A stretch of DNA of 64,000 bases from Streptomyces sp. CNQ-509 (lineage in GTDB: Bacteria > Actinomycetota > Actinomycetes > Streptomycetales > Streptomycetaceae). The position numbers were made by a program, and so were the translations under genes. Numbering within the stretch: position 1 is the first letter of the stretch; every line of letters begins with the position of its first letter. The stretch spans positions 7,557,447-7,621,446 of the forward strand of contig NZ_CP011492.1 of NCBI RefSeq assembly GCF_001011035.1, read 5' to 3'. The notes beneath the pieces were generated by a model. The model did not search any database and had not been told where the DNA came from. It saw only the letters and a program-made list of their open reading frames with translations. Below, piece by piece: positions 25,419-33,489 of the stretch.

Positions 25419-27452
25419 ATGAAAGCCACTGCCGATGGCGGCAACGCAAACGACACCGCCCCCGCGGGGGCGGCGGCTTCCTTACTGGCCGCGAGGCAGG
25501 CCGTCGAGCGGGCCAGCGCCAACCTGCTCGGCCGGCAGGACGTCGAAGGCTGGTGGAAGGGCGACCTGGAGACCAACGTCACCATGGACGCCGAGGATCT
25601 GTTCCTCCGCGAGTTCCTGGGCGTACGGGACGAGCACACCACCCGCGCCGCCGCCCGCTTCATCCGCGGCCGGCAGGGCGCGGAGGGCGCCTGGGCGACG
25701 TTCCACGGCGGCCCCGGGGACATCTCCGCGACCGTGGAGGCGTACGTCGCGCTGCGGCTCGCCGGCGACGCGCCCGACGAGGAGCACATGGCGCAGGCCG
25801 CCGCCTGGGTGCGCGCGCACGGCGGCATCGCCGCCACCCGCGTCTTCACCCGCATCTGGCTGGCGCTCTTCGGCTGGTGGCGCTGGGAGGACCTGCCCGA
25901 GCTGCCGCCCGAGCTGATCTACCTGCCGTCCTGGTTCCCGCTGAACATCTACGACTTCGGCTGCTGGGCCCGGCAGACGATCGTGCCGCTGACCGTCGTC
26001 TCCGCCAAGCGCCCGGTGCACCCCGCCCCGTTCGCCCTCGACGAGTTGCACACCGACCCCGCCGTGCCCAACCCGCCCCGGCGGCAGGCGCCGGCGACGA
26101 GCTGGGACGGCCTCTTCCAGCGGCTGGACCGGGCGCTGCACGTGTACCGCAAGGTCGCCGTGCGCCCGCTGCGCAAGGCGGCGCTGCGCAGTTGCGCCCG
26201 CTGGATCATCGAGCGCCAGGAGAGCGACGGCTGCTGGGGCGGCATCCAGCCGCCCGCCGTCTACTCGGTGATCGCGCTGAACCTGCTCGGCTACGACCTG
26301 GACCACCCGGTGCTGAAGGCCGGGCTCGAGTCCCTGGACCGCTTCGCGGTCTGGACCGACGCCGCGGAGAAGCCCGCGGCCGACACCGGCGCCGCGAGTG
26401 ACACGGGAGACACGCGCGACGACGGCCCGGTCCGGATGATCGAGGCGTGCCAGTCCCCGGTCTGGGACACCTGCCTGGCGACCATCGCGCTCGTCGACGC
26501 CGGCGTGCCCGCCGACCACCCCCAGCTCGTCAAGGCCGCCGACTGGATGCTGGCGGAACAGGTGCTGGCCACCGGCGACTGGTCGGTACGCCGCCCGGGA
26601 CTCACCCCCGGCGGCTGGGCGTTCGAGTTCCACAACGACAACTACCCCGACACCGACGACACCGCGGAGGTCGTCCTGGCCCTGCGCCGCGTCGCCCACC
26701 CCGACCAGGCGCGCGTCGACGCCGCCGTGGAGCGCGCCGTGCGCTGGCTTGCGGGCATGCAGTCGAAGAACGGCGCCTGGGGCGCGTTCGACGCGGACAA
26801 CACCTCGGCGCTCCCCAACAAGCTGCCGTTCTGCGACTTCGGCGAGGTCATCGACCCGCCGTCGGCCGACGTCACGGCGCACGTCGTGGAGATGCTCGCC
26901 GGCGAGAAGCTCGGCGACGACCCGCACGCCCGCCGCGGCGTGGCCTGGCTGCTCGCCGAGCAGGAGGCGGCCGGCGGCTGGTTCGGCCGCTGGGGCGTCA
27001 ACTACGTGTACGGCACGGGCTCCGCGGTGCCCGCGCTGGTCGCCGCCGGGCTGCCCACGTCGCACCCGGCGATCCGGCGGGCCGTCTCGTGGCTGGAGAG
27101 CGTGCAGAACGAGGACGGCGGCTGGGGCGAGGATCTGCGCTCGTACCCGGACCCGCAGTGGATCGCCCGCGGCGACTCCACCGCCTCGCAGACCGGGTGG
27201 GCACTGCTCGCGCTGCTGGCCGCGGGCGAGCACGACAGCGCGGCGGTGGAGCGCGGCGTCGCCTGGCTGGTCCGCACCCAACTGCCCGACGGGTCCTGGG
27301 ACGAGCCGCAGTTCACCGGCACCGGCTTCCCGTGGGACTTCTCCATCAACTACCACCTGTACCGGATGGTCTTCCCGCTCACCGCGCTCGGCCGCTATCT
27401 GTCCGCGACCGCCGGCCTGACACCGGCCGCCGGTGACGGCCGGGAGGTCTGA
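25419..27452 (+). CDS. shc: Squalene-hopene cyclase
   Basis: 677 residues, monotopic membrane protein of two alpha/alpha-barrels. Cyclises squalene to hopene/hopanol. The catalytic acid motif DTDD occurs near residues 411-414 (PDTDDTAEVVLAL), with several QW repeats (GSWDEPQF, GAWGAFDADN, GCWGGIQPP, GGWGEDL). The substrate-channel and membrane-insertion region WFPLNIYDFGCWARQT lies near 170. ATG 25419 follows GAAAGGGG; a GTG six bases earlier is less well placed. A low-conservation linker near residues 310-335 is rich in Asp, Ala and Thr. The stop overlaps the hpnG ATG (TGATG). Confidence 0.96.
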   Translation: MKATADGGNANDTAPAGAAASLLAARQAVERASANLLGRQDVEGWWKGDLETNVTMDAEDLFLREFLGVRDEHTTRAAARFIRGRQGAEGAWATFHGGPGDISATVEAYVALRLAGDAPDEEHMAQAAAWVRAHGGIAATRVFTRIWLALFGWWRWEDLPELPPELIYLPSWFPLNIYDFGCWARQTIVPLTVVSAKRPVHPAPFALDELHTDPAVPNPPRRQAPATSWDGLFQRLDRALHVYRKVAVRPLRKAALRSCARWIIERQESDGCWGGIQPPAVYSVIALNLLGYDLDHPVLKAGLESLDRFAVWTDAAEKPAADTGAASDTGDTRDDGPVRMIEACQSPVWDTCLATIALVDAGVPADHPQLVKAADWMLAEQVLATGDWSVRRPGLTPGGWAFEFHNDNYPDTDDTAEVVLALRRVAHPDQARVDAAVERAVRWLAGMQSKNGAWGAFDADNTSALPNKLPFCDFGEVIDPPSADVTAHVVEMLAGEKLGDDPHARRGVAWLLAEQEAAGGWFGRWGVNYVYGTGSAVPALVAAGLPTSHPAIRRAVSWLESVQNEDGGWGEDLRSYPDPQWIARGDSTASQTGWALLALLAAGEHDSAAVERGVAWLVRTQLPDGSWDEPQFTGTGFPWDFSINYHLYRMVFPLTALGRYLSATAGLTPAAGDGREV

Positions 27453-28114
27453 TGCCCGACGCACCCGCGCCGCTGCTCGCCGTCTGCGCCCTCGGCATCG
27501 AGCGCCGGGCGCTGGCGTCGGGCACCGGCCGCCCCGAGGGCGCGGCCGGCGGTGCGGGTCCTGTCCACGTGCTGCGCACCGGCATGGGTCCCGAGCGGGC
27601 CGTGCGGGCCGTGGCCCGCCGGCTCGCGGAGGAGCCGTACCGGGAGGCGCCGGTGATCGCCGCCGGCTTCTGCGCCGGGCTGCTGCCCGACATGCGCCCC
27701 GGCGACGTCGTCGTCGCCGACGCCGTACGGGACGGCGAGGGCACCGAGACCACCGGCTGCCCGGACAACGGGCCGCTGTTCGACGCCCTCGCGCTCCTCG
27801 ACGCCCGGGTGCACACCGGGCTGCTGCTCGGCACCGACCACGTCGTACGCGGCGCGGCCGGCCGCGCGGCGCTGCGCGAGCGCGGCGCGGTCGCCGCGGA
27901 CATGGAGTCGGCCGCCACGCTGCGCACGGCCGCGGCAACCTCCGGGACCCGGCCGGTGGCCGCCGTACGGGTGGTCGTGGACGCGCCCGAGCATGAACTC
28001 GTCCGTTTCGGAACGCTGCGCGGTGGCATCACCGCGTACCGCGTGCTCAGCTCAGTTCTTCCTGCATTTTTCGAATGGCACCGTCATGTGACGATCCCCA
28101 GGAGGCGAACCTGA
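27452..28114 (+). CDS. hpnG: HpnG, adenosylhopane nucleosidase/phosphorylase
   Basis: 220 residues. Nucleoside-phosphorylase superfamily enzyme that removes adenine from adenosylhopane to give ribosylhopane. Marks: LRTGMGPERAVRAV near residue 40, AAGFCAGLLPDMRPGDVVVAD near 70 and the catalytic region AADMESAATL near 150, where the nucleoside contact is the Glu in DMES. Unlike the lipoprotein annotation sometimes given to relatives, no signal peptide is seen. TGATG overlaps at both ends couple it to shc and hpnH. Confidence 0.9.
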   Translation: MPDAPAPLLAVCALGIERRALASGTGRPEGAAGGAGPVHVLRTGMGPERAVRAVARRLAEEPYREAPVIAAGFCAGLLPDMRPGDVVVADAVRDGEGTETTGCPDNGPLFDALALLDARVHTGLLLGTDHVVRGAAGRAALRERGAVAADMESAATLRTAAATSGTRPVAAVRVVVDAPEHELVRFGTLRGGITAYRVLSSVLPAFFEWHRHVTIPRRRT

Positions 28115-29148
28115 TGGCCATGCCACTGCGCCAATCGCTCAAGGTTGCCGGTTATCTCTTCTCGCAGCGGACGATCAAGCGACGGGAGAAGTTCCCGCTG
28201 ATCGTGGAGCTGGAACCACTCTTCGCCTGCAACCTCAAGTGCGAAGGCTGCGGGAAGATCCAGCATCCCGCGGGCGTGCTCAAGCAGCGCATGCCGGTGG
28301 CCCAGGCGGTCGGCGCCGTGCTGGAGTCGGGTGCGCCGATGGTCTCGATCGCGGGCGGCGAGCCGCTGATGCACCCGCAGATCGACGAGATCGTGCGGCA
28401 GCTCGTGGCCCGCAAGAAGTTCGTCTTCCTCTGCACCAACGCCATGCTGCTGCGCAAGAAGCTCGACAAGTTCGAGCCCTCGCCCTACTTCGCGTTCGCC
28501 GTGCACATCGACGGGCTGCGCGAGCGCCACGACGAGTCGGTCGCCAAGGAAGGCGTCTTCGACGAGGCCGTGGCGGCGATGAAGGAGGCCAAGCGGCGCG
28601 GGTTCCGGGTGACGACGAACTCCACGTTCTTCAACACCGACACCCCGCAGACCGTCGTCGAGGTCCTCGACTTCCTCAACGACGACCTCCAGGTGGACGA
28701 GATGATGATCTCGCCCGCGTACGCCTACGAGAAGGCGCCCGACCAGGAGCACTTCCTCGGCGTCGAGCAGACCCGCGAGCTGTTCAAGAAGGCGTTCGCC
28801 GGCGGCAACCGCAAGCGCTGGCGGCTCAACCACAGCCCTTTGTTCCTCGACTTCCTCGAGGGCAAGGTCGACTTCCCGTGCACGGCCTGGGCCATCCCCA
28901 ACTACTCGCTCTTCGGCTGGCAGCGCCCCTGCTACCTGATGAGCGACGGGTACGTGCCGACGTACCGGGAGCTGGTCGAGGACACCGACTGGGACAAGTA
29001 CGGCCGCGGCCGGGACGACCGGTGCGCCAACTGCATGGCCCACTGCGGCTACGAGCCCACCTCCATCCTCGCCACCACCTCGTCGCTCAAGGAGTCGCTG
29101 CGCGCCGCGCGGGAGACCGTCGGCGGTAACCGCACCCGAGGGAAGTGA
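28114..29148 (+). CDS. hpnH: HpnH, radical SAM adenosylhopene synthase
   Basis: 344 residues. Adds the 5'-deoxyadenosyl radical to hopene, giving adenosylhopane. The [4Fe-4S] motif CxxxCxxC is Cys39, Cys43, Cys46 (CNLKCEGCGK); the GGE-like SAM motif is SIAGGEPLM near residue 85; a C-terminal Cys cluster DRCANCMAHCGY lies near 308. AGGAGG precedes ATG 28114; ATG 28120 is possible. The stop is one base before the ATG of the dxs remnant. In S. coelicolor I recall ispG and then full dxs following; here ispG is missing. Confidence 0.95.
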   Translation: MAMPLRQSLKVAGYLFSQRTIKRREKFPLIVELEPLFACNLKCEGCGKIQHPAGVLKQRMPVAQAVGAVLESGAPMVSIAGGEPLMHPQIDEIVRQLVARKKFVFLCTNAMLLRKKLDKFEPSPYFAFAVHIDGLRERHDESVAKEGVFDEAVAAMKEAKRRGFRVTTNSTFFNTDTPQTVVEVLDFLNDDLQVDEMMISPAYAYEKAPDQEHFLGVEQTRELFKKAFAGGNRKRWRLNHSPLFLDFLEGKVDFPCTAWAIPNYSLFGWQRPCYLMSDGYVPTYRELVEDTDWDKYGRGRDDRCANCMAHCGYEPTSILATTSSLKESLRAARETVGGNRTRGK

Positions 29149-29149
29149 G

Positions 29150-29917
29150 ATGCCGCTCCTGGAGAGCATCGGCGGCCCCCGCGACCTGAAGGCGCTGCCG
29201 CCGGAGCGGCTGGACGAACCGGCGGGGGAGATCCGCGAGTTCCTCGTCCACGCCGTCGCCCCTACCGGCGGCCGCCTCGGGCCGAACCTCGGCGTCGTCG
29301 AGCTGAAGATCCTCCAGGTCGTGCCGGGGCTGCTGATCGCCGCGCCGCGCGACGCGGACCAGTTGCGCGCCCAGTTGCGCGAGGCCGTCGCCGTGGACGA
29401 CGCGCCCACCGTCGTGCGGTTCCCGCGGGGCACGGTGTCCGAGCCGATACCCGCCCTCGCGCGTGTCGGCGGCATGGACGTGCTGCGCCGCGACGAGCGC
29501 GAGGACGTACTCCTCGTCGGCGTCGGCGCCATGGTGTCCGTCTGCCTGGAGGCCGCGGACCTGCTCGCCGCCCGGGGGCTGGGCTGCACGGTCGTGGATC
29601 CGCGCTGGGTCAAGCCCGTCGACGGGCACCTGCCGCCGCTGGCCGGCCGGTTCCGCACCGTCGCCGTGGTGGAGGACAACTGCGTCGCCTCGGGCGTGGG
29701 CGCCGCCGTCGGGCGGGCGCTGCGCGACGCCGAAACCGACGTACCCTTGCGCACGTTCGGCCTGCCGGAGGAGTTCCTGCCGCACGGCACGCGGGCCGAG
29801 GTCCTGGCCGGGGCCGGGCTGACCCCGGCCCGGATCGCCGCCGCCGTCGGCGGGGTGCCCGCCGCCCGGGCGGGGGAACCGGCCCGTACCAGGGAGAGGG
29901 AAGAAAGCACCCGATGA
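29150..29917 (+). CDS. 1-deoxy-D-xylulose-5-phosphate synthase with large internal deletion (no TPP domain)
   Basis: 255 residues against ~640 for DXS. Residues 1-52 match the DXS N-terminus (LLESIGGPRDLKALPPERLD, LGPNLGVVEL). They then jump directly to the far C-terminal part (ILQVVPGLLIAAPRDADQLR, VVRFPRG, VVDPRWVKPVDG, FGLPEEFLPHG). About 390 residues are gone, including the thiamine-diphosphate GDG motif and the Tyr/Arg catalytic region, so DXS activity is not possible as in the family. In the remaining N-terminus HAVARTGGHLGPN, as I recall it from Streptomyces DXS, reads HAVAPTGGRLGPN, suggesting relaxed constraint. Frame, ribosome-binding site and overlaps are intact. Either a relic kept for coupling or a repurposed fragment. 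Confidence 0.85.
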   Translation: MPLLESIGGPRDLKALPPERLDEPAGEIREFLVHAVAPTGGRLGPNLGVVELKILQVVPGLLIAAPRDADQLRAQLREAVAVDDAPTVVRFPRGTVSEPIPALARVGGMDVLRRDEREDVLLVGVGAMVSVCLEAADLLAARGLGCTVVDPRWVKPVDGHLPPLAGRFRTVAVVEDNCVASGVGAAVGRALRDAETDVPLRTFGLPEEFLPHGTRAEVLAGAGLTPARIAAAVGGVPAARAGEPARTREREESTR

Positions 29918-31293
29918 GCTTCGACATCGGGGCGCTGCTGGCCGAGCGCGGGGGAGAGCGCTACGACCTGCACGCCCGGTACCTCAACCATCAACTGCCG
30001 CGGATGCTGCACACGCTGGGCTTCGACAAGACGTACGTGCGCGGTAAGGGCGCGTACTTCTACGACGAGGAGGGCCGGGACTACCTCGACCTCCTCGCCG
30101 GCTTCGGCGTCATGGGCCTCGGCCGTAACCACCCGGTGGTCCGCAAGGCCCTGCACGACGTGCTCGACCTGGACCTCGCCGACCTCACCCGCTTCGACTG
30201 CCAGCCGCTGCCCGGGCTGCTGGCGGAGAAGCTGCTGGGCTACGCGCCGCACCTGGACCGGGTGTTCTTCTCCAACAGCGGCACGGAAGCCGTCGAGACC
30301 GCGCTGAAGTTCGCCCGCTACGCGACCGGCAAGCCGCGCGTCCTCTACTGCGACCAGGCGTTCCACGGGCTGACCACCGGCTCGCTCTCCGTCAACGGCG
30401 TGGAGGCGTTCCGCGACGGCTTCGCGCCGCTGCTGCCGGACACCTCGGTCCCGCTGGGCGACCTGGAGGCGCTGGCGCGGGAGCTGCGCGCCGGGGACGT
30501 CGCGGCGCTCGTGGTCGAGCCGATCCAGGGCAAGGGCGTGCACGCGCCGCCGCCCGGGTATCTGCGCGCGGCGCGGGAGTTGCTGCACCAGCACGGCGGG
30601 CTGCTCGTCGCGGACGAGGTGCAGACGGGCATGGGGCGTACCGGGATGTTCTTCGCGTACGACCACGAGGAGGGCGTCGAGCCGGACCTCGTCTGCGTGG
30701 CGAAGGCGCTGTCCGGCGGGTACGTGCCCGTGGGCGCCACCCTGGGCCGGGAGTGGATCTTCAAGAAGGTCTACTCGTCCATGGACCGCGTGCTGGTGCA
30801 CTCGGCGAGCTTCGGCACCAACGCGCCCGCGATGGCCGCGGGGCTCGCCACCCTGCACGTGCTGGAGGACGAGCGGCTCGTCGAGAACGCCCGGCACACC
30901 GGCGACCTGCTGCGCACGAAGCTCGCCGGGCTGATCGACCGGTACGAGCTGCTGCACGACGTGCGCGGGCGCGGGCTGATGGTCGGCATCGAGTTCGGCA
31001 AGCCGGCGTCGCTGAAGCTGCGCGGGCGCTGGACGCTCCTCCAGGCCGCCCGCAAGGGGCTGTTCGCGCAGTTGATCGTCGTGCCGCTGCTGCAGCGCCA
31101 CCGCATCCTCACCCAGGTCTCCGGCGACCGGCAGGAGGTCATCAAGCTGCTGCCGCCGCTGGTGATCGGCGAGGCGGAGGTGCAGCGGTTCCTGGACGCG
31201 TTCACGTCGGTGATGGACGAGGCGCACGCGGGCGGCGGGCTGATCTGGGAGTTCGGCCGCACCCTGGCCAAGCAGGCGGTCTCCGGCCGCTAA
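29914..31293 (+). CDS. Class III aminotransferase of the hopanoid cluster (HpnO-like)
   Basis: 459 residues, PLP enzyme. NHPVVRKAL, FFSNSGTEAVETALKFAR near residue 118, FHGLTTGSLSVNG near 150, the cofactor Asp region LLVADEVQTGMGRTG near 230 and the Schiff-base Lys in CVAKALSGGYVPVG near 257. In hopanoid producers the related HpnO aminates ribosylhopane to give aminobacteriohopanetriol, and location here supports that role; acetylornithine-type transamination is the alternative. ATG 29914 overlaps the stop of the dxs remnant (ATGA). Last gene of the operon. Confidence 0.88.
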   Translation: MSFDIGALLAERGGERYDLHARYLNHQLPRMLHTLGFDKTYVRGKGAYFYDEEGRDYLDLLAGFGVMGLGRNHPVVRKALHDVLDLDLADLTRFDCQPLPGLLAEKLLGYAPHLDRVFFSNSGTEAVETALKFARYATGKPRVLYCDQAFHGLTTGSLSVNGVEAFRDGFAPLLPDTSVPLGDLEALARELRAGDVAALVVEPIQGKGVHAPPPGYLRAARELLHQHGGLLVADEVQTGMGRTGMFFAYDHEEGVEPDLVCVAKALSGGYVPVGATLGREWIFKKVYSSMDRVLVHSASFGTNAPAMAAGLATLHVLEDERLVENARHTGDLLRTKLAGLIDRYELLHDVRGRGLMVGIEFGKPASLKLRGRWTLLQAARKGLFAQLIVVPLLQRHRILTQVSGDRQEVIKLLPPLVIGEAEVQRFLDAFTSVMDEAHAGGGLIWEFGRTLAKQAVSGR

Positions 31294-31323
31294 GCGCCTG
31301 AGCGTCGTTGTTACGCTGCCCGC

Positions 31324-32529
31324 ATGGGTGCGGAGATCCCGCGGTCGACGGTCCTCGCGGTGGGAACCATGACGGCGCGCTGGGCACGGGCCGCGGTACG
31401 AGACGGCCACGGCACGGTGTTCACCGCCGCGGGCCTGTGGCCGCCGGCCGCGCTGCTCGCCGGGGCGGCGGACGGGCCCGCCCGCGCGGAGCTGGAGGGC
31501 GCCCTCGGCGTACCCGCGCAGGACGCGGCCGCCGCCGGGAGCGAACTCCTCGCCGCCCTCGACGGGATGACGGGCGTGGACGCCGCGCTCGGGCTCTGGT
31601 TCCGCGGTGACCGGATCGAGCTGCGACCCGAGTGGGCCGGGCAACTGCCGCCCGGCGTACGCGGACTGCTCACCGGCGACGGCGCGGCGGACCGGGCTGC
31701 GCTGGACGCCTGGGCGGCCGGGCGCACCGACGGGCGGATCCCCGCGATGCCCGTGGAGCTTTCGGAGTGGACCCGGCTGGTGCTGGCGTCCGCGCTGATC
31801 GTACGGACCGACTGGATCCTTCCGTTCGACCAGGAGTGGGCGGCGCCACTGCGCCACGGGCCCTGGGCGGGGCGCGAGGTGAACGAGCTGCTGCACGCCC
31901 ACGGCCGGACCGACCGGCTGCGCGTCGCCGATACCCCGCTCGGCCCGCTGACGCTCTACGAAGTCGAGGGCGCGTACAGCATCGACGTCCACCTGGCCCT
32001 CGGCCCCGAGGGCGCGCCGGGCGGCGAGGTCGCGGGCGCCGCCGTCGAGGCGGTCGCCGGCGCGTATGGACTGACGCCGGGCGGCGAGTTGCGCGAGGGC
32101 ACGCGGGCGCCGGGGGTGCAGGTCGCGTACCACGCGTCGATGGACCCGGAGCCCCGGCTGGTCGTGCGCACGGTGCCGTTCACCGTGGCCGGCGACCACG
32201 ATCTGCTGGCCATGCCTCGGCTCTTCGGCCTGGAGTCCGCCTCCGACGACAGCCGCGGCCACTTCCCCGGCGTCACCGGCAGCGAGCCGCTCGCGGTCAC
32301 GTCCGCGCAGCAGGCCGCGACCGCCACCTTCACGGCGGTCGGGTTCAGGGCCGCGGCGGTGACCGCGTCGGGCGTCGCGGCGGCCGGGCTGCCGAACCGG
32401 GAGGCGAAGCTCGTCCTGGTTCGCTACGACCGGCCCTTCGCGTTCGTCGCCGTGCACCGCGCCTCGGGGCTCGTGCTCGCGGCGGGCTGGGTCGCCGAGC
32501 CGGCGGAGGCGGCGGCGGACACCGCGTAG
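31324..32529 (+). CDS. Serpin-family protein
   Basis: 401 residues, no signal peptide, so cytoplasmic or leaderless. Serpins are suicide inhibitors of proteases that act through an exposed reactive loop. The hinge-like stretch SAQQAATATFTAVGF near residue 330 and the closing strand DRPFAFVAVHRASGLVLAAG near 370 match the family. The reactive loop (AAAVTASGVAAAGLPN) is Ala/Val-rich and would fit an elastase- or subtilisin-like target, if it inhibits at all. Prokaryotic serpins are uncommon but known in Streptomyces. It starts 30 bp after the hopanoid operon with no clear ribosome-binding site, so co-transcription is possible. Confidence 0.75.
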   Translation: MGAEIPRSTVLAVGTMTARWARAAVRDGHGTVFTAAGLWPPAALLAGAADGPARAELEGALGVPAQDAAAAGSELLAALDGMTGVDAALGLWFRGDRIELRPEWAGQLPPGVRGLLTGDGAADRAALDAWAAGRTDGRIPAMPVELSEWTRLVLASALIVRTDWILPFDQEWAAPLRHGPWAGREVNELLHAHGRTDRLRVADTPLGPLTLYEVEGAYSIDVHLALGPEGAPGGEVAGAAVEAVAGAYGLTPGGELREGTRAPGVQVAYHASMDPEPRLVVRTVPFTVAGDHDLLAMPRLFGLESASDDSRGHFPGVTGSEPLAVTSAQQAATATFTAVGFRAAAVTASGVAAAGLPNREAKLVLVRYDRPFAFVAVHRASGLVLAAGWVAEPAEAAADTA

Positions 32530-32558
32530 CGGCGCCGCCGCAGGGAAGCGCCTCCGCC

Positions 32559-32576
32559 CGCCCGCTCGGACGGGCG
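32559..32576. terminator. Short hairpin between serpin and phosphatase genes
   Basis: CGCCCG (32559-32564) and CGGGCG (32571-32576) form a 6-bp stem with a 6-nt loop in the 53-bp convergent gap. Modest stem, position-based call. Confidence 0.4.
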
Positions 32577-32582
32577 CGGCGC

Positions 32583-33374
32583 TCAGCCGGTCAGCAGGCT
32601 GGCGCGCAGGCGGTCGCGGGTGGTGTGGCTGAGGCGAAGGGCCTCGTGGAAGTAGCGGTCGACGGTGCCCCAGCGCTCGGCGATGGTGGCGAAGGCCGCG
32701 CCCAGGTAGCTCGCCCGGGCGTCGAACAGCGGGCTGAGCAGCTCCATCACCTCCGGCGAGGTGCCGCCCTGCGCGCCCTCGCCGCGCTGGACCCGGTAGC
32801 GGCGGTGCTGCGCGTTGGACTCCAGGTAGTCCGCCTCGATCGCCTCCCGCTCGACGCCCACGGCCAGCAGCGCGAGCGCGATGGTCAGCCCGGCCCGGTC
32901 CTTGCCCGCCGCGCAGTGCAGCAGCGCGGGGGCGCCGTCGTCGGCCAGCGAGTGCAGGACCCGGGAGTGCTCCGCGTTGCGGTGGAGGATCATGTCCCGG
33001 TACGAGTCCTCCATGCGCGCCGCCGCCTGGCCGTCGCCGAGCAGCGAGCGCAGCGTCGGTATGTCGCCGTCGCGGACCAGCTTCCAGAACTCCTTGCCCT
33101 CCGCCGGGTCGTTGAGCGGCACGTTGACGTTCCGTACGCCCGGAAGGTCGACGTCGGGGCCGTCGAGGCGGATGTCGGCGGCGTTGCGGAAGTCGTAGAC
33201 CGTGCGCAGACCGAGCGAGCCGAGGAAGGCGGTGTCCTCGGCGGTGGCGTGGGCCAGGTGGCCGCTGCGGTAGAGCCGGCCGGTCCTGGTCCGGCCGCCG
33301 CCGGTGGTGGGCAGCCCGCCGACGTCGCGGAAGTTGCGGACACCGGTCAGCTCCGGCTCGGTCGTCTGCGTCAT
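32583..33374 (-). CDS. Tyrosine-protein phosphatase, lipid/phosphotyrosine type
   Basis: 263 residues from ATG 33374 (MTQTTEPELTG). N-terminal GVRNFRDVGGLPT is the hallmark of the PtpB/MptpB-type family, and the P-loop LLHCAAGKDRAGLT near residue 160 has Cys and Arg of CX5R with the HCxxGKDR variant that allows activity on phosphoinositides as well as phosphotyrosine. No signal peptide. Targets unknown; signalling or phospholipid turnover is likely. Convergent with the serpin gene, divergent from the alpha-galactosidase gene. Confidence 0.92.
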   Translation of the reverse strand: MTQTTEPELTGVRNFRDVGGLPTTGGGRTRTGRLYRSGHLAHATAEDTAFLGSLGLRTVYDFRNAADIRLDGPDVDLPGVRNVNVPLNDPAEGKEFWKLVRDGDIPTLRSLLGDGQAAARMEDSYRDMILHRNAEHSRVLHSLADDGAPALLHCAAGKDRAGLTIALALLAVGVEREAIEADYLESNAQHRRYRVQRGEGAQGGTSPEVMELLSPLFDARASYLGAAFATIAERWGTVDRYFHEALRLSHTTRDRLRASLLTG

Positions 33375-33489
33375 CGGGGCTCCGTAGCGTAGGGAGGACG
33401 AGGCACTTCGACAGTACGACAAAGGCACGCTGGACAAGGATCCCACCGGCTGCGATGTTGTGTATCTCTGTTGAGTTATGGGAGATGAG

